DNA of 12,812 bases, from NCBI GenBank assembly GCA_025355255.1, contig JANYAA010000294.1, forward strand, positions 1-12,812, given 5' to 3'. A program made the translations under genes and the position numbers. The first letter of the stretch is position 1, and each line of letters opens with the position of its first letter. The notes below the pieces were generated by a model that made no database searches, was not told the DNA's origin, and saw nothing but the letters and a program-made list of their open reading frames with translations. The DNA is from Chloroflexota bacterium (lineage in GTDB: Bacteria; Chloroflexota; Limnocylindria; Limnocylindrales; CSP1-4). Positions 1 to 5,802 of this stretch are shown here, piece by piece.

Positions 1-129
1 GACGACGTGGATCGCGTCCGCGTCGACCGCCGGGCCAGGCGCGACTGGCGTGGCTCCGGAGCGGCCGCAACCCGTCAGCAGGACCGCCGCAGCAAGCGCG
101 GCTGCCAGCAGGCGCCCGGCGCCATTCAT
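1..129 (-). CDS. Metal ABC transporter substrate-binding lipoprotein (ZnuA/TroA-like), N-terminal fragment
   Basis: Only the first 43 codons lie in the window; the rest runs off the left edge. The ATG at 129-127 opens a lipoprotein signal peptide: a short N-region, a hydrophobic Leu/Ala stretch (residues 7-18) and a lipobox LTGC with the acylated Cys at residue 21. A Pro/Ala linker follows, and the visible part ends in IHVV, like the first beta strand of cluster A-I metal-binding proteins. Its start overlaps the stop of the Fur-family gene (ATGA, 126-129), so it is the last visible gene of the metal-uptake operon. By family knowledge the mature protein would capture Zn or Mn outside the membrane and deliver it to the permease. 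No metal ligands are visible in this fragment; the assignment rests on the lipobox and on operon context. Confidence 0.72.
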   Translation of the reverse strand, partial: MNGAGRLLAAALAAAVLLTGCGRSGATPVAPGPAVDADAIHVV

Positions 130-572
130 GCCGACGCCGCCACACAGGACGCGCAGGTGCCGAAAACCTCCAAGCGATGCGTGGTGACGCGGAACCCGGA
201 CCGGCCGGCGACTTCCGCGAGGACCTCGGCCAGCCCGTGGTCGTCAACCTCGGTGGATCGCCCGCACCGCGTGCAGATGGCGTGGTGGTGATGCGCCGTC
301 TCGCACGCTACCCAGGCGTGGCCGCCGTCGGGCAGGTCCACCCGCTCCACCAAGCCCAGCAACGTAAAAAGGTCCAGTGCCCGGAAGATCGTTGCGCGCC
401 CCAGACCCGGATGCTCCGCCCGGGCGGCCGTCACCAGCTCCGCCGTGGTGAAGTGCCCGTCCTGCGCCGTCACCAGCGCGGCCACGGCGCGACGCGGCTC
501 TGTCACCCGCACACCCGCGTTGGCGAGCGCCGTCAGCAGCGGCGGAGCGCTATGGCCGTGTCCGCCACTCAC
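126..572 (-). CDS. zur: Fur-family metal-responsive repressor, probably zinc-sensing Zur
   Basis: A 148-residue protein, the usual length for the Fur family. The N-terminal winged helix (about residues 10-85) includes TTAELVTAARAEHPGLGRATIFRAL, the family's recognition-helix region. The C-terminal half has HHHH at 94-97, CTRC at 100-103, a His at 132 and CASC at 140-143. These are the metal-binding and structural-zinc ligands of Fur/Zur proteins, and a histidine run just before the first CxxC is common in Zur. The start is GTG at 572-570 and overlaps the permease stop (GTGA). Encoding between the permease and the binding protein implies autoregulation of the operon. Zur rather than Fur or Mur is inferred from the neighbouring transporter type; metal specificity cannot be read from sequence alone. 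Confidence 0.85.
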   Translation of the reverse strand: MSGGHGHSAPPLLTALANAGVRVTEPRRAVAALVTAQDGHFTTAELVTAARAEHPGLGRATIFRALDLFTLLGLVERVDLPDGGHAWVACETAHHHHAICTRCGRSTEVDDHGLAEVLAEVAGRSGFRVTTHRLEVFGTCASCVAASA

Positions 573-1477
573 GCTGTGGCGCCCACTGCGCCATGGGCGC
601 CTTCGACGCCCACATCGTCGAAATCGTCATCGGCCAGACGCGAGGCGGGCGACCGGCGCTGGGCGATCAGCCCGTGCGGGCCGAACACGACGGCGAGGAC
701 GAACAGCGCGGTCTGGACCAGCACGATGGTGGCGCCGCTGGCGACGTCTAGCCAGTACGAGATGTACAGCCCCACAACGGCGCTGCTGATCCCCACGGCC
801 GCGGCCACCAGCATCAGCCGCGTGAAGCGGACGGTGAGCAGCTGGGCCGTGGCGGCAGGTGTGATCAGCATGGCCACCACCAGGATGATCCCCACGGCCT
901 GCAGGCTCACGACGATGGTGATGGCGACAAGGGTCAGGAACAGCAGCTCAAGACGCTCCACCTTGATGCCTGATGCGGCCGCGCCGAGCGGGTCAAACGT
1001 GGCGTAGAGGAGCTCCTTCCAGAGCAGCGCCACCACGACGATCACCGCAAGGCCAAGACCCACCAGCGCAACCAGATCACCCGGGCCAATGGCCAGCACG
1101 TTGCCGAACAGGAAGCTGAAGAGGTCTGCCACGTAGCCCGAGATGCCGCTGAACAGGAAGACGCCAAGCGCGAACGTCCCGGCGAACAGCACGCCGATTG
1201 CGGTGTCCTGGCGGATCCCGGTCTTGCGCGTCACAACGCCGATGGCGAGGGCCGTGCCAACGGCGGCAATCGTGGCGCCGACGTAAAGCGGCCAGCCTAG
1301 GAGGTACGCCACCACGATCCCCGGGAACCCGGCATGTGCGATGGCGTCGCCGATGAACGCGACACCGCGCAGGACGACATACGTCCCCACGACGGCGCAT
1401 GCCGCGCCCACCAGCGTCGAGGCGACGAGCGCGCGCAGGAAGAAGCTGAAGCCGAGCGGGTCAAGCAGCAGCTCCAT
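569..1477 (-). CDS. znuB: ABC-3 family metal permease (ZnuB/MntB-like)
   Basis: A 302-residue polytopic membrane protein with about eight hydrophobic segments. It carries the family pattern: an early VGTYVVLRGVAFIGDAIAHA segment, a central GIKVERLE coupling-helix region, and the late VGIILVVAMLITPAATA segment typical of zinc and manganese ABC-3 permeases. Its role is the membrane channel of the uptake system encoded with the ATPase upstream and the lipoprotein downstream. The ATG at 1477-1475 lies two bases after the ATPase stop, and its own stop overlaps the regulator start. The last 30 or so residues form an acidic hydrophilic tail (ADDDFDD) beyond the usual family end. Zinc is favoured over manganese because of the histidine-rich partner ATPase and the Zur-like regulator. 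Confidence 0.92.
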   Translation of the reverse strand: MELLLDPLGFSFFLRALVASTLVGAACAVVGTYVVLRGVAFIGDAIAHAGFPGIVVAYLLGWPLYVGATIAAVGTALAIGVVTRKTGIRQDTAIGVLFAGTFALGVFLFSGISGYVADLFSFLFGNVLAIGPGDLVALVGLGLAVIVVVALLWKELLYATFDPLGAAASGIKVERLELLFLTLVAITIVVSLQAVGIILVVAMLITPAATAQLLTVRFTRLMLVAAAVGISSAVVGLYISYWLDVASGATIVLVQTALFVLAVVFGPHGLIAQRRSPASRLADDDFDDVGVEGAHGAVGATA

Positions 1478-1479
1478 CG

Positions 1480-2382
1480 TCAGCGCTTCCCGTCGTGCTC
1501 GTGGAAGTGGCGCTCGCCCGGCGCCGCCTCATCGTGGTGGTGGGCGTCGTCCAGGACCACGGTCCGGCCGTCAATCACCAGGAGATGGCCACCGTAGGCG
1601 CGGGCGAGGACGTCTGCGTCAAGCACCAGGTTGGACGGGCCGTAGGCCACCACCGTCCGGTTGACGGCCAGCACCTGGTGGAACCGCGCGGCCGCACAGG
1701 CGAGGTCGTGCGTGGTGGCAACCACCGTCTTGCCGCGCTTCGCCTGCGCCTCAAGGAGATCCATCAGGAGCTCCTGCGTGGTGGGGTCGATGCCCGTCAC
1801 CGGCTCATCCAGCAGGAAGAGGTCCGGCTCCGCGGCAATGGCCCGCGCCAGAAAGACGCGCCGCCGCTGGCCGCCAGACAGGCGCCCCACCTGCGTCCGC
1901 AGATGGCGGCTCATCCCCACCTGTGTGAGCGCGCTCTGCACGGCCCGCCGGTCATCCGCACCCGGGCGCCGGATGGGGCCAAGCCGCGGGAAGCGGCCCA
2001 TCATCACCACGTCCTCAACCGTGACGGGGAACGCCCAGTCCACAAGCTCCGCTTGGGGAACGTAGGCCACGCGGCGCGCCTCCCGGCCTGCCGGCTGGCC
2101 GAGGATCTCTATCCGCCCGGTCCAGGGCGCCAGCAACCCGGCCATCAGCTTGAGCATGGTGCTCTTGCCGGCACCGTTGGGGCCAACCACCGCGAGCAGG
2201 CTCCCGGGTTCCACGGCGAGGGTCACGTGTTCCAGCGCCACTCGCTCGCCGTAGCCGGCGGAAACGTCACTGAGCCACACGTCCGCGTGCGCATGGGCGT
2301 GCGTCGCGTCCACGCCATCGGGATGGTCATGGCCGAGCGCCATCGGCAGATGCCGAGCGTGGGGATGCTGGTCGAGGTCCAT
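1480..2382 (-). CDS. znuC: Metal ABC transporter ATP-binding protein (ZnuC/MntA-like) with histidine-rich ends
   Basis: From the ATG at 2382-2380 the product is 300 residues. It has Walker A GPNGAGKST (67-75), a Q-loop near Q110, the signature LSGGQ (168-172), Walker B LFLLDE (188-193) and the switch His in TTHD (H225). VDWAFPVTVEDVVMMGR is typical of zinc/manganese ATPases (family 3). The ends are odd: residues 6-32 hold eight His in HxH and HAHAH patterns, and the last 30 residues hold six more (HHH, HFHEH). The frame is open upstream to 2502, but that part has no family similarity and would run into the divergent dsbA promoter region. A GTG three codons upstream (2391) is an alternative start. 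It is the first gene of the metal operon and probably controlled by the regulator it is encoded with. Confidence 0.9.
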   Translation of the reverse strand: MDLDQHPHARHLPMALGHDHPDGVDATHAHAHADVWLSDVSAGYGERVALEHVTLAVEPGSLLAVVGPNGAGKSTMLKLMAGLLAPWTGRIEILGQPAGREARRVAYVPQAELVDWAFPVTVEDVVMMGRFPRLGPIRRPGADDRRAVQSALTQVGMSRHLRTQVGRLSGGQRRRVFLARAIAAEPDLFLLDEPVTGIDPTTQELLMDLLEAQAKRGKTVVATTHDLACAAARFHQVLAVNRTVVAYGPSNLVLDADVLARAYGGHLLVIDGRTVVLDDAHHHDEAAPGERHFHEHDGKR

Positions 2383-2441
2383 CTGAGACACGGTATCAAC
2401 TAGACCGCAGGGCGGCAAGTGGCGCACGTGCTCCCCGCCTC

Positions 2442-2458
2442 CGCGCGATATTTGCGCG
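2442..2458. promoter_or_regulatory. Candidate operator: inverted repeat between the divergent metal operon and dsbA-like gene
   Basis: CGCGCGATATTTGCGCG has perfect 5-bp arms (CGCGC/GCGCG) around an AT-rich 7-bp centre. It lies 60 bp upstream of the ATPase start and 78 bp before the dsbA-like start, in the 153-bp divergent gap 2383-2535. AT-rich dyads in this position are typical for Fur/Zur boxes, but the sequence does not match a known Zur consensus. No convincing -35/-10 pair was found in either direction. Confidence 0.3.
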
Positions 2459-2493
2459 ACAATCCACGGACGTTCCCCTCGTTGAGCTATCCC

Positions 2494-2535
2494 GCACGGC
2501 ACCGCCGTGCACCGTCACACACCCGGAGGCCTCCG
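2494..2535 (+). promoter_or_regulatory. Leader hairpin and palindromic ribosome binding site of the dsbA-like gene
   Basis: A perfect 6-bp stem with 5-nt loop (GCACGG at 2494-2499, CCGTGC at 2505-2510) is followed by CGGAGGCCTCCG at 2524-2535, a perfect 12-bp palindrome that contains a strong Shine-Dalgarno GGAGG (2525-2529). The site ends directly before the CTG at 2536, giving a 6-nt spacing, and this supports CTG as the start codon. The self-complementary SD could also fold back (CGGA/TCCG) and limit access. Confidence 0.45.
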
Positions 2536-3408
2536 CTGAGCGCCAAGCAGCCCGCCCCGCAGCCCACCCGCCGCGACCGCCGCGCCTCAGAGCGCGCCGC
2601 CGAGAACCGCGAGCGCTTCGAAGCGGCCCGCGCCGACCGCCGCAATCGCCCGGCCTCGTCGGGCGGCTCGTCGTCCGGCGGCTCGTCCTGGCTCAACACG
2701 CGGACGATGACCTTCGCCGGGATCGGCGTCGGCCTCCTCATCGTCATCGTTGTGGCCATCGGCCAGCTTGGCGGCACCACCAAGCTCAAGGACCCGGCCA
2801 TCAGCTATCCGGCAGCCCTGGTCAGCGGCGCCACCCTCGGCAAGGCTGATGCCAAGGTGACCATCGAGGTCTACGGCGACTTCCAGTGCCCGTTCTGCGC
2901 GCAGTACGACCTCAACATTGAGCCCGTGCTGGTCAACAAGTACGTCACCACGGGTGTCGCGCGCGTCGTCCACCACGACTTTGAGTTTATCGGCCAGCAG
3001 AAGGCGGACCGCGAGTCTCAGCGGGCGTCGGCCGGTGCCGTCTGCGCCGTGGCCCAGGGCAAGTACTGGGACTACTCGCACTGGGTGTTCAACAATCAGA
3101 TTGGCGAGAACGTCGGCAGCTACAAGCTCGAGCGGCTCGTCGCGATTGCCGCAGCGGCTGGTCTGGACACCGCCGCCTTCGGCACCTGCCTCAACGATCC
3201 GGCGACGCTGGCCACGGTTGACGCCGCGACAAAAGAGGCGCTGACGGTGAGGAACATCGTGTCCACGCCCACGATCTTCATCAACGGCGTCTCTGCCGAC
3301 TGGGGCAAGACCGTCCGCAATGCTGACCAGCTGGGTGCGCTCATCGATGCCGCCGCCAAGGGCACGGCCTCGCCGGCGCCGTCCTCCTCGGCCAGCGCAA
3401 AGCCCTGA
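2536..3408 (+). CDS. Membrane-anchored DsbA-like thioredoxin-fold thiol oxidoreductase
   Basis: With the start at CTG 2536 the protein is 290 residues. A basic, Arg-rich cytoplasmic segment (1-50) precedes one membrane helix (about 58-78), then an extracytoplasmic DsbA-like domain with the active site CPFC (C118, C121) in DFQCPFC, two more cysteines (AVCAV and GTCLN) and the cis-proline loop STPTIFING (P245). A Ser/Ala/Pro-rich tail ends it. By family it oxidises or isomerises cysteines in exported proteins, and the adjacent VKOR protein would reoxidise it. No ATG or GTG in frame has a usable ribosome site: a GTG at 2419 and a TTG at 2482 are in frame but lack SD sequences and give non-conserved N-termini. 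CTG at 2536 follows GGAGG by 6 nt. Function is solid; the start is probable. Confidence 0.9.
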   Translation: MSAKQPAPQPTRRDRRASERAAENRERFEAARADRRNRPASSGGSSSGGSSWLNTRTMTFAGIGVGLLIVIVVAIGQLGGTTKLKDPAISYPAALVSGATLGKADAKVTIEVYGDFQCPFCAQYDLNIEPVLVNKYVTTGVARVVHHDFEFIGQQKADRESQRASAGAVCAVAQGKYWDYSHWVFNNQIGENVGSYKLERLVAIAAAAGLDTAAFGTCLNDPATLATVDAATKEALTVRNIVSTPTIFINGVSADWGKTVRNADQLGALIDAAAKGTASPAPSSSASAKP

Positions 3409-3859
3409 CGCTGACACCCTCCGCTTCCCAGCCATCCCGGCAGACAGTCCGCGGTCCGCTGGGGCTGCCGCTCGTCGTCCTGACGCTGGCCGGGTTGGCC
3501 GTCGCGGGCTACCTGCTGGCCGTGCGATTTGGCGGCGGCGCGGCCGTCTGCGGCCCGTCGGGCGGCTGCGAAACCGTGGCCGCCTCTTCGTACTCGGTGG
3601 TGCTGGGCATCCCCGTAGCCGCATACGGCGTGGCGTGCTCGCTGGTCCTGACCGTTTGCGCGCTTGCCTGGTGGCGGCGGCCGACCGGCGGCCACTGTTG
3701 GCGGCCTACGGGATCCTGCTGCTCGCCACGCTTGCGGTATCGGTGCTCACGTACCTGGAGCTGATTGTGATCCGGGCGATCTGCCCGTGGTGCGTGTCGT
3801 ACGCGGTGACGATCGTGTTGTCGCTGGGGACGGCTGGACTGGCCCTCCGCCGCAGCTGA
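3405..3859 (+). CDS. VKOR-family disulfide-generating membrane protein, reading frame interrupted by a one-base shift
   Basis: Two frames together spell one vitamin K epoxide reductase-like protein of about 151 residues, the usual bacterial size. The first frame, open from CTG 3405, gives the first membrane helix, the C-x5-C pair (codons 3549 and 3567, CGPSGGC), then SSYSVVLGIPVAAYG and helix two. It fails after WWRR near 3680. The frame one base back gives ADRRPLLAAYG, two more helices and the redox motif CPWC (3782-3793), ending at TGA 3857-3859. One extra base near 3665-3690 would rejoin the halves, so this is a sequencing slip, a real mutation or programmed shifting in a GGCGGCGGCC run. 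No ATG or GTG lies in frame; CTG 3405 overlaps the dsbA-like stop as CTGA, mirroring other junctions here. Its role would be quinone-linked reoxidation of the neighbour. Confidence 0.82.
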
Positions 3860-3885
3860 GCCGGAAGACACTCGTTGCGTCGGCT

Positions 3886-4028
3886 TGATGACTCCAGGTG
3901 ATCAAATCCCGGAATAGAACCCGGATTTGGATGCCAATTCGACCTCTTTATGACTTGGAATCATCAGTTCGCGTCGAAACAGCCCGATTCGACTGCTGAT
4001 TCCGGGATTTGATGACTCAGGGTCATAG
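3886..4028. repeat. Dyad element with three 19-bp near-palindromes at exact 62-bp spacing
   Basis: This fills the gap between convergent genes and is visibly more AT-rich than its surroundings. Three related 19-mers sit at 3886-3904 (TGATGACTCCAGGTGATCA), 3948-3966 (TTATGACTTGGAATCATCA) and 4010-4028 (TGATGACTCAGGGTCATAG), each 62 bp from the next. Pairwise identity is 12-14 of 19, and each is itself an imperfect palindrome (6 of 9 pairs). The two 43-bp intervals are related in inverse orientation: ATCAAATCCCGGAAT (3901-3915) is the perfect complement of ATTCCGGGATTTGAT (3999-4013). The whole is symmetric about position 3957. It could be a REP/MITE-like element, a set of helically phased protein sites, or a bidirectional hairpin terminator; no U-tract follows either arm. 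Confidence 0.75.
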
Positions 4029-4033
4029 AAAGC

Positions 4034-5236
4034 CTAGCCGCCGCCGCAGAACAGCGAATTGGCGGGCAGCGGCATGGGGGACGCAGCAACGGTGTTGACC
4101 GTGGACAGCTTGACTGAACCCGGTGCAGCCCCGTCCTCGATGACGAGCGTCAACGGCCTGAGCGTCGGGTAGCCCCCCGTCGCGACAACGCTGCAGCCTG
4201 GCGTACCCAGCACCTCTACTGAGATGCCGTTGGTGGGGTTGCTCCACAAGATGAAGGTCGTGCCGCGTTGTCCGGGCTCAAACCCGTGCGGCACCCCGCT
4301 CATGTCGGACCCCACAGACACCACCACGCCGACGCTAGATCGGTTCGCCACGTCGAGCCGGAAGGCATCGTGGTGGACCACATCGACCACTTGACGGGTG
4401 AACGCGTCCACGAACACCCGAGTCCAAGCCGTGTTGCCAAAGATGTCTACTCGCCAGACGAAGAGGTCTGGATTGACCTGCGGCGCTGGGGAGGCGTCGC
4501 CAGACGTGATGCCGTTTGGCTCGACTTGCACCAGGGTTGCATATGTCCCGAGGACCGCATCGACGCCGCCGGAGATCACATCACTGATGCCAGCCACCTG
4601 GTTTGCGATGGAGATGGCGTCCGCCTCCGCGATGGGCTCGGGCGGATCAACAAGGGTGAGGGCAAGGCCGGCCGGCACAATCGAGGGCGCAAAGCGCAGC
4701 ACCGCGCCGCGCATCGTCACGCCCGTTGTACAGGGCGGCATCGCGTCCACGGCGAGGGTGAGGACCCGCGGCGAGGCTGTGAGGATGCCGCTCACGTCGC
4801 ACGGCGTTGCCGCCCAGGCCAGCAGCCACTCGGCGCCCGCGAGCGGCGTCAGCGCCATGCGGCGGGCGTCGGTGTCGTTCCGGTGCGCCCGCAGTTCGTC
4901 AATCGTCGCCGGACGCCGCGCGGCAATCACGCTGTCCGCGTCCAGAATGGCGAGCGACATGGGCATGCCCCGCAGGCCGATCGCCTCCACCCCTGCCCAC
5001 CCGGAACCGCCGGCGCCGAGACCCTGGCTCAACGCCGACCACGACCCTGCGGCAATGGCGATCACGAGCACGCTGAGGGCGGCGGCCACCAACCATCCGC
5101 GTCGAGCGCGTGGCGCAGGCGAGCCCGTCCGCTTCCGAACGATGGCCGTCGGGAAATCATGCTCAGCCCGTCGGCGTTCGGCATCGAGGAAGTCGCCCAG
5201 GCGCGGGTCCAGCGCGGGCATCTCGTCATGCATCAC
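4034..5236 (-). CDS. Single-pass membrane protein encoded with an ECF sigma factor, putative anti-sigma factor
   Basis: A 400-residue protein with a charged cytoplasmic N-terminus of about 47 residues, one membrane helix (48-66, GWLVAAALSVLVIAIAA) and an extracytoplasmic domain of about 330 residues. That domain has no motif I recognise. It carries several cysteines, including TPCDV, PPCTT, GCSVV and a terminal FCGGG, which could form disulfides using the DsbA-like/VKOR pair next door. The short N-terminus lacks the HxxxCxxC zinc anti-sigma motif. The GTG start at 5236 overlaps the sigma stop as GTGA, and the second codon is ATG, so the start could be either. Order, overlap and topology fit an anti-sigma factor that holds the sigma factor at the membrane; the function is inferred from context only. 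Confidence 0.72.
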   Translation of the reverse strand: MMHDEMPALDPRLGDFLDAERRRAEHDFPTAIVRKRTGSPAPRARRGWLVAAALSVLVIAIAAGSWSALSQGLGAGGSGWAGVEAIGLRGMPMSLAILDADSVIAARRPATIDELRAHRNDTDARRMALTPLAGAEWLLAWAATPCDVSGILTASPRVLTLAVDAMPPCTTGVTMRGAVLRFAPSIVPAGLALTLVDPPEPIAEADAISIANQVAGISDVISGGVDAVLGTYATLVQVEPNGITSGDASPAPQVNPDLFVWRVDIFGNTAWTRVFVDAFTRQVVDVVHHDAFRLDVANRSSVGVVVSVGSDMSGVPHGFEPGQRGTTFILWSNPTNGISVEVLGTPGCSVVATGGYPTLRPLTLVIEDGAAPGSVKLSTVNTVAASPMPLPANSLFCGGG

Positions 5237-5742
5237 CCGAGCACCTCCCGGAGCTGGGCGAGCCCGGTCCTCACCTGGCTCTTGACCGTGTTCTCGCTGA
5301 CACCCATCGCCGCCGCCGTCTCGGCAATCGGCAGGCCAGCGAGGTAGTGGAGCGCGATGGCGGCGCGGGTGCGCCTCGGCAGGTTTGCCAGCGCCCGGCG
5401 GATGTCCGCCCGTTGGGCCAGATCGGGCCCGGCGACCGCAATCTCGTGGACCGCCGGATCAAGCCGCACCTGGCGCCGCAGCCGGCGGACGAGCCGAAAG
5501 GCCTCGCGCGTCTGGATCGTCAGGAGCCAGCTGCGCAGCGCGCCCGGATCGCGCACGGTGTGTACTCGCCGCAGTGCAATCTCAAACGTGGTCTGCACCA
5601 GATCCTGCGCCTCGTCATCGTCAAGGGTGATCACGCGCGCCGAGGCGAGCAGCACAGGCCCGTGGGCGTAGAGCTCATCCACAAGCGTCGCCTGTGGGCG
5701 GATCCCCGCCAGCTCCGTGTCCCGCATGCGTGCAGTGTCCAC
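5233..5742 (-). CDS. ECF-type RNA polymerase sigma-70 factor
   Basis: A 169-residue protein of typical ECF size. Region 2 covers about residues 20-88, with DDEAQDLVQTTFEIALRR matching the core-binding and -10 recognition helix pattern. Region 4 covers about 115-165, with NLPRRTRAAIALHYLAGLPIAETAA followed by the helix-turn-helix GVSENTVKSQVRTGLAQLR. It would direct polymerase to an alternative promoter set in response to a signal sensed by the membrane partner encoded downstream. The GTG at 5742 is preceded by GGAGA at about 5-nt spacing, which favours it over an ATG five codons later (5727). I could not find a convincing autoregulated promoter (such as GGAAC with a fitting -10) in the 60-nt gap upstream. 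Confidence 0.92.
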   Translation of the reverse strand: MDTARMRDTELAGIRPQATLVDELYAHGPVLLASARVITLDDDEAQDLVQTTFEIALRRVHTVRDPGALRSWLLTIQTREAFRLVRRLRRQVRLDPAVHEIAVAGPDLAQRADIRRALANLPRRTRAAIALHYLAGLPIAETAAAMGVSENTVKSQVRTGLAQLREVLG

Positions 5743-5802
5743 CCGGTCTCCAGCGTCGTGTACCTACTGGAGGACGCAGCCCGCCGAAACGGGTGATATC
5801 GC

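Noticed and set aside
1495..2403. Open plus-strand frame of 302 codons
   Set aside because: It is antisense to the ABC ATPase with its Walker and signature motifs; the product is rich in Arg, His and Gly with no domain.
2383..2502. Upstream extension of the ABC ATPase by 40 residues
   Set aside because: The extension has no family similarity and crosses the divergent regulatory gap; ATG 2382 gives the expected length.
2587..3624. Open minus-strand frame of 345 codons
   Set aside because: It is antisense to the DsbA-like and VKOR genes and Arg-rich, without recognisable motifs.
3886..4028. Possible mini CRISPR array (19-bp repeats, 43-bp spacers)
   Set aside because: Repeats are only about 65-75 percent identical, the two intervals are partly inverse copies of each other, and no cas gene is present.
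5780..5793. Hairpin CCCG-CCGAAA-CGGG between the AttH-like gene and the sigma gene
   Set aside because: Only a 4-bp stem and no U-tract; it also precedes the sigma gene rather than clearly ending the upstream one.
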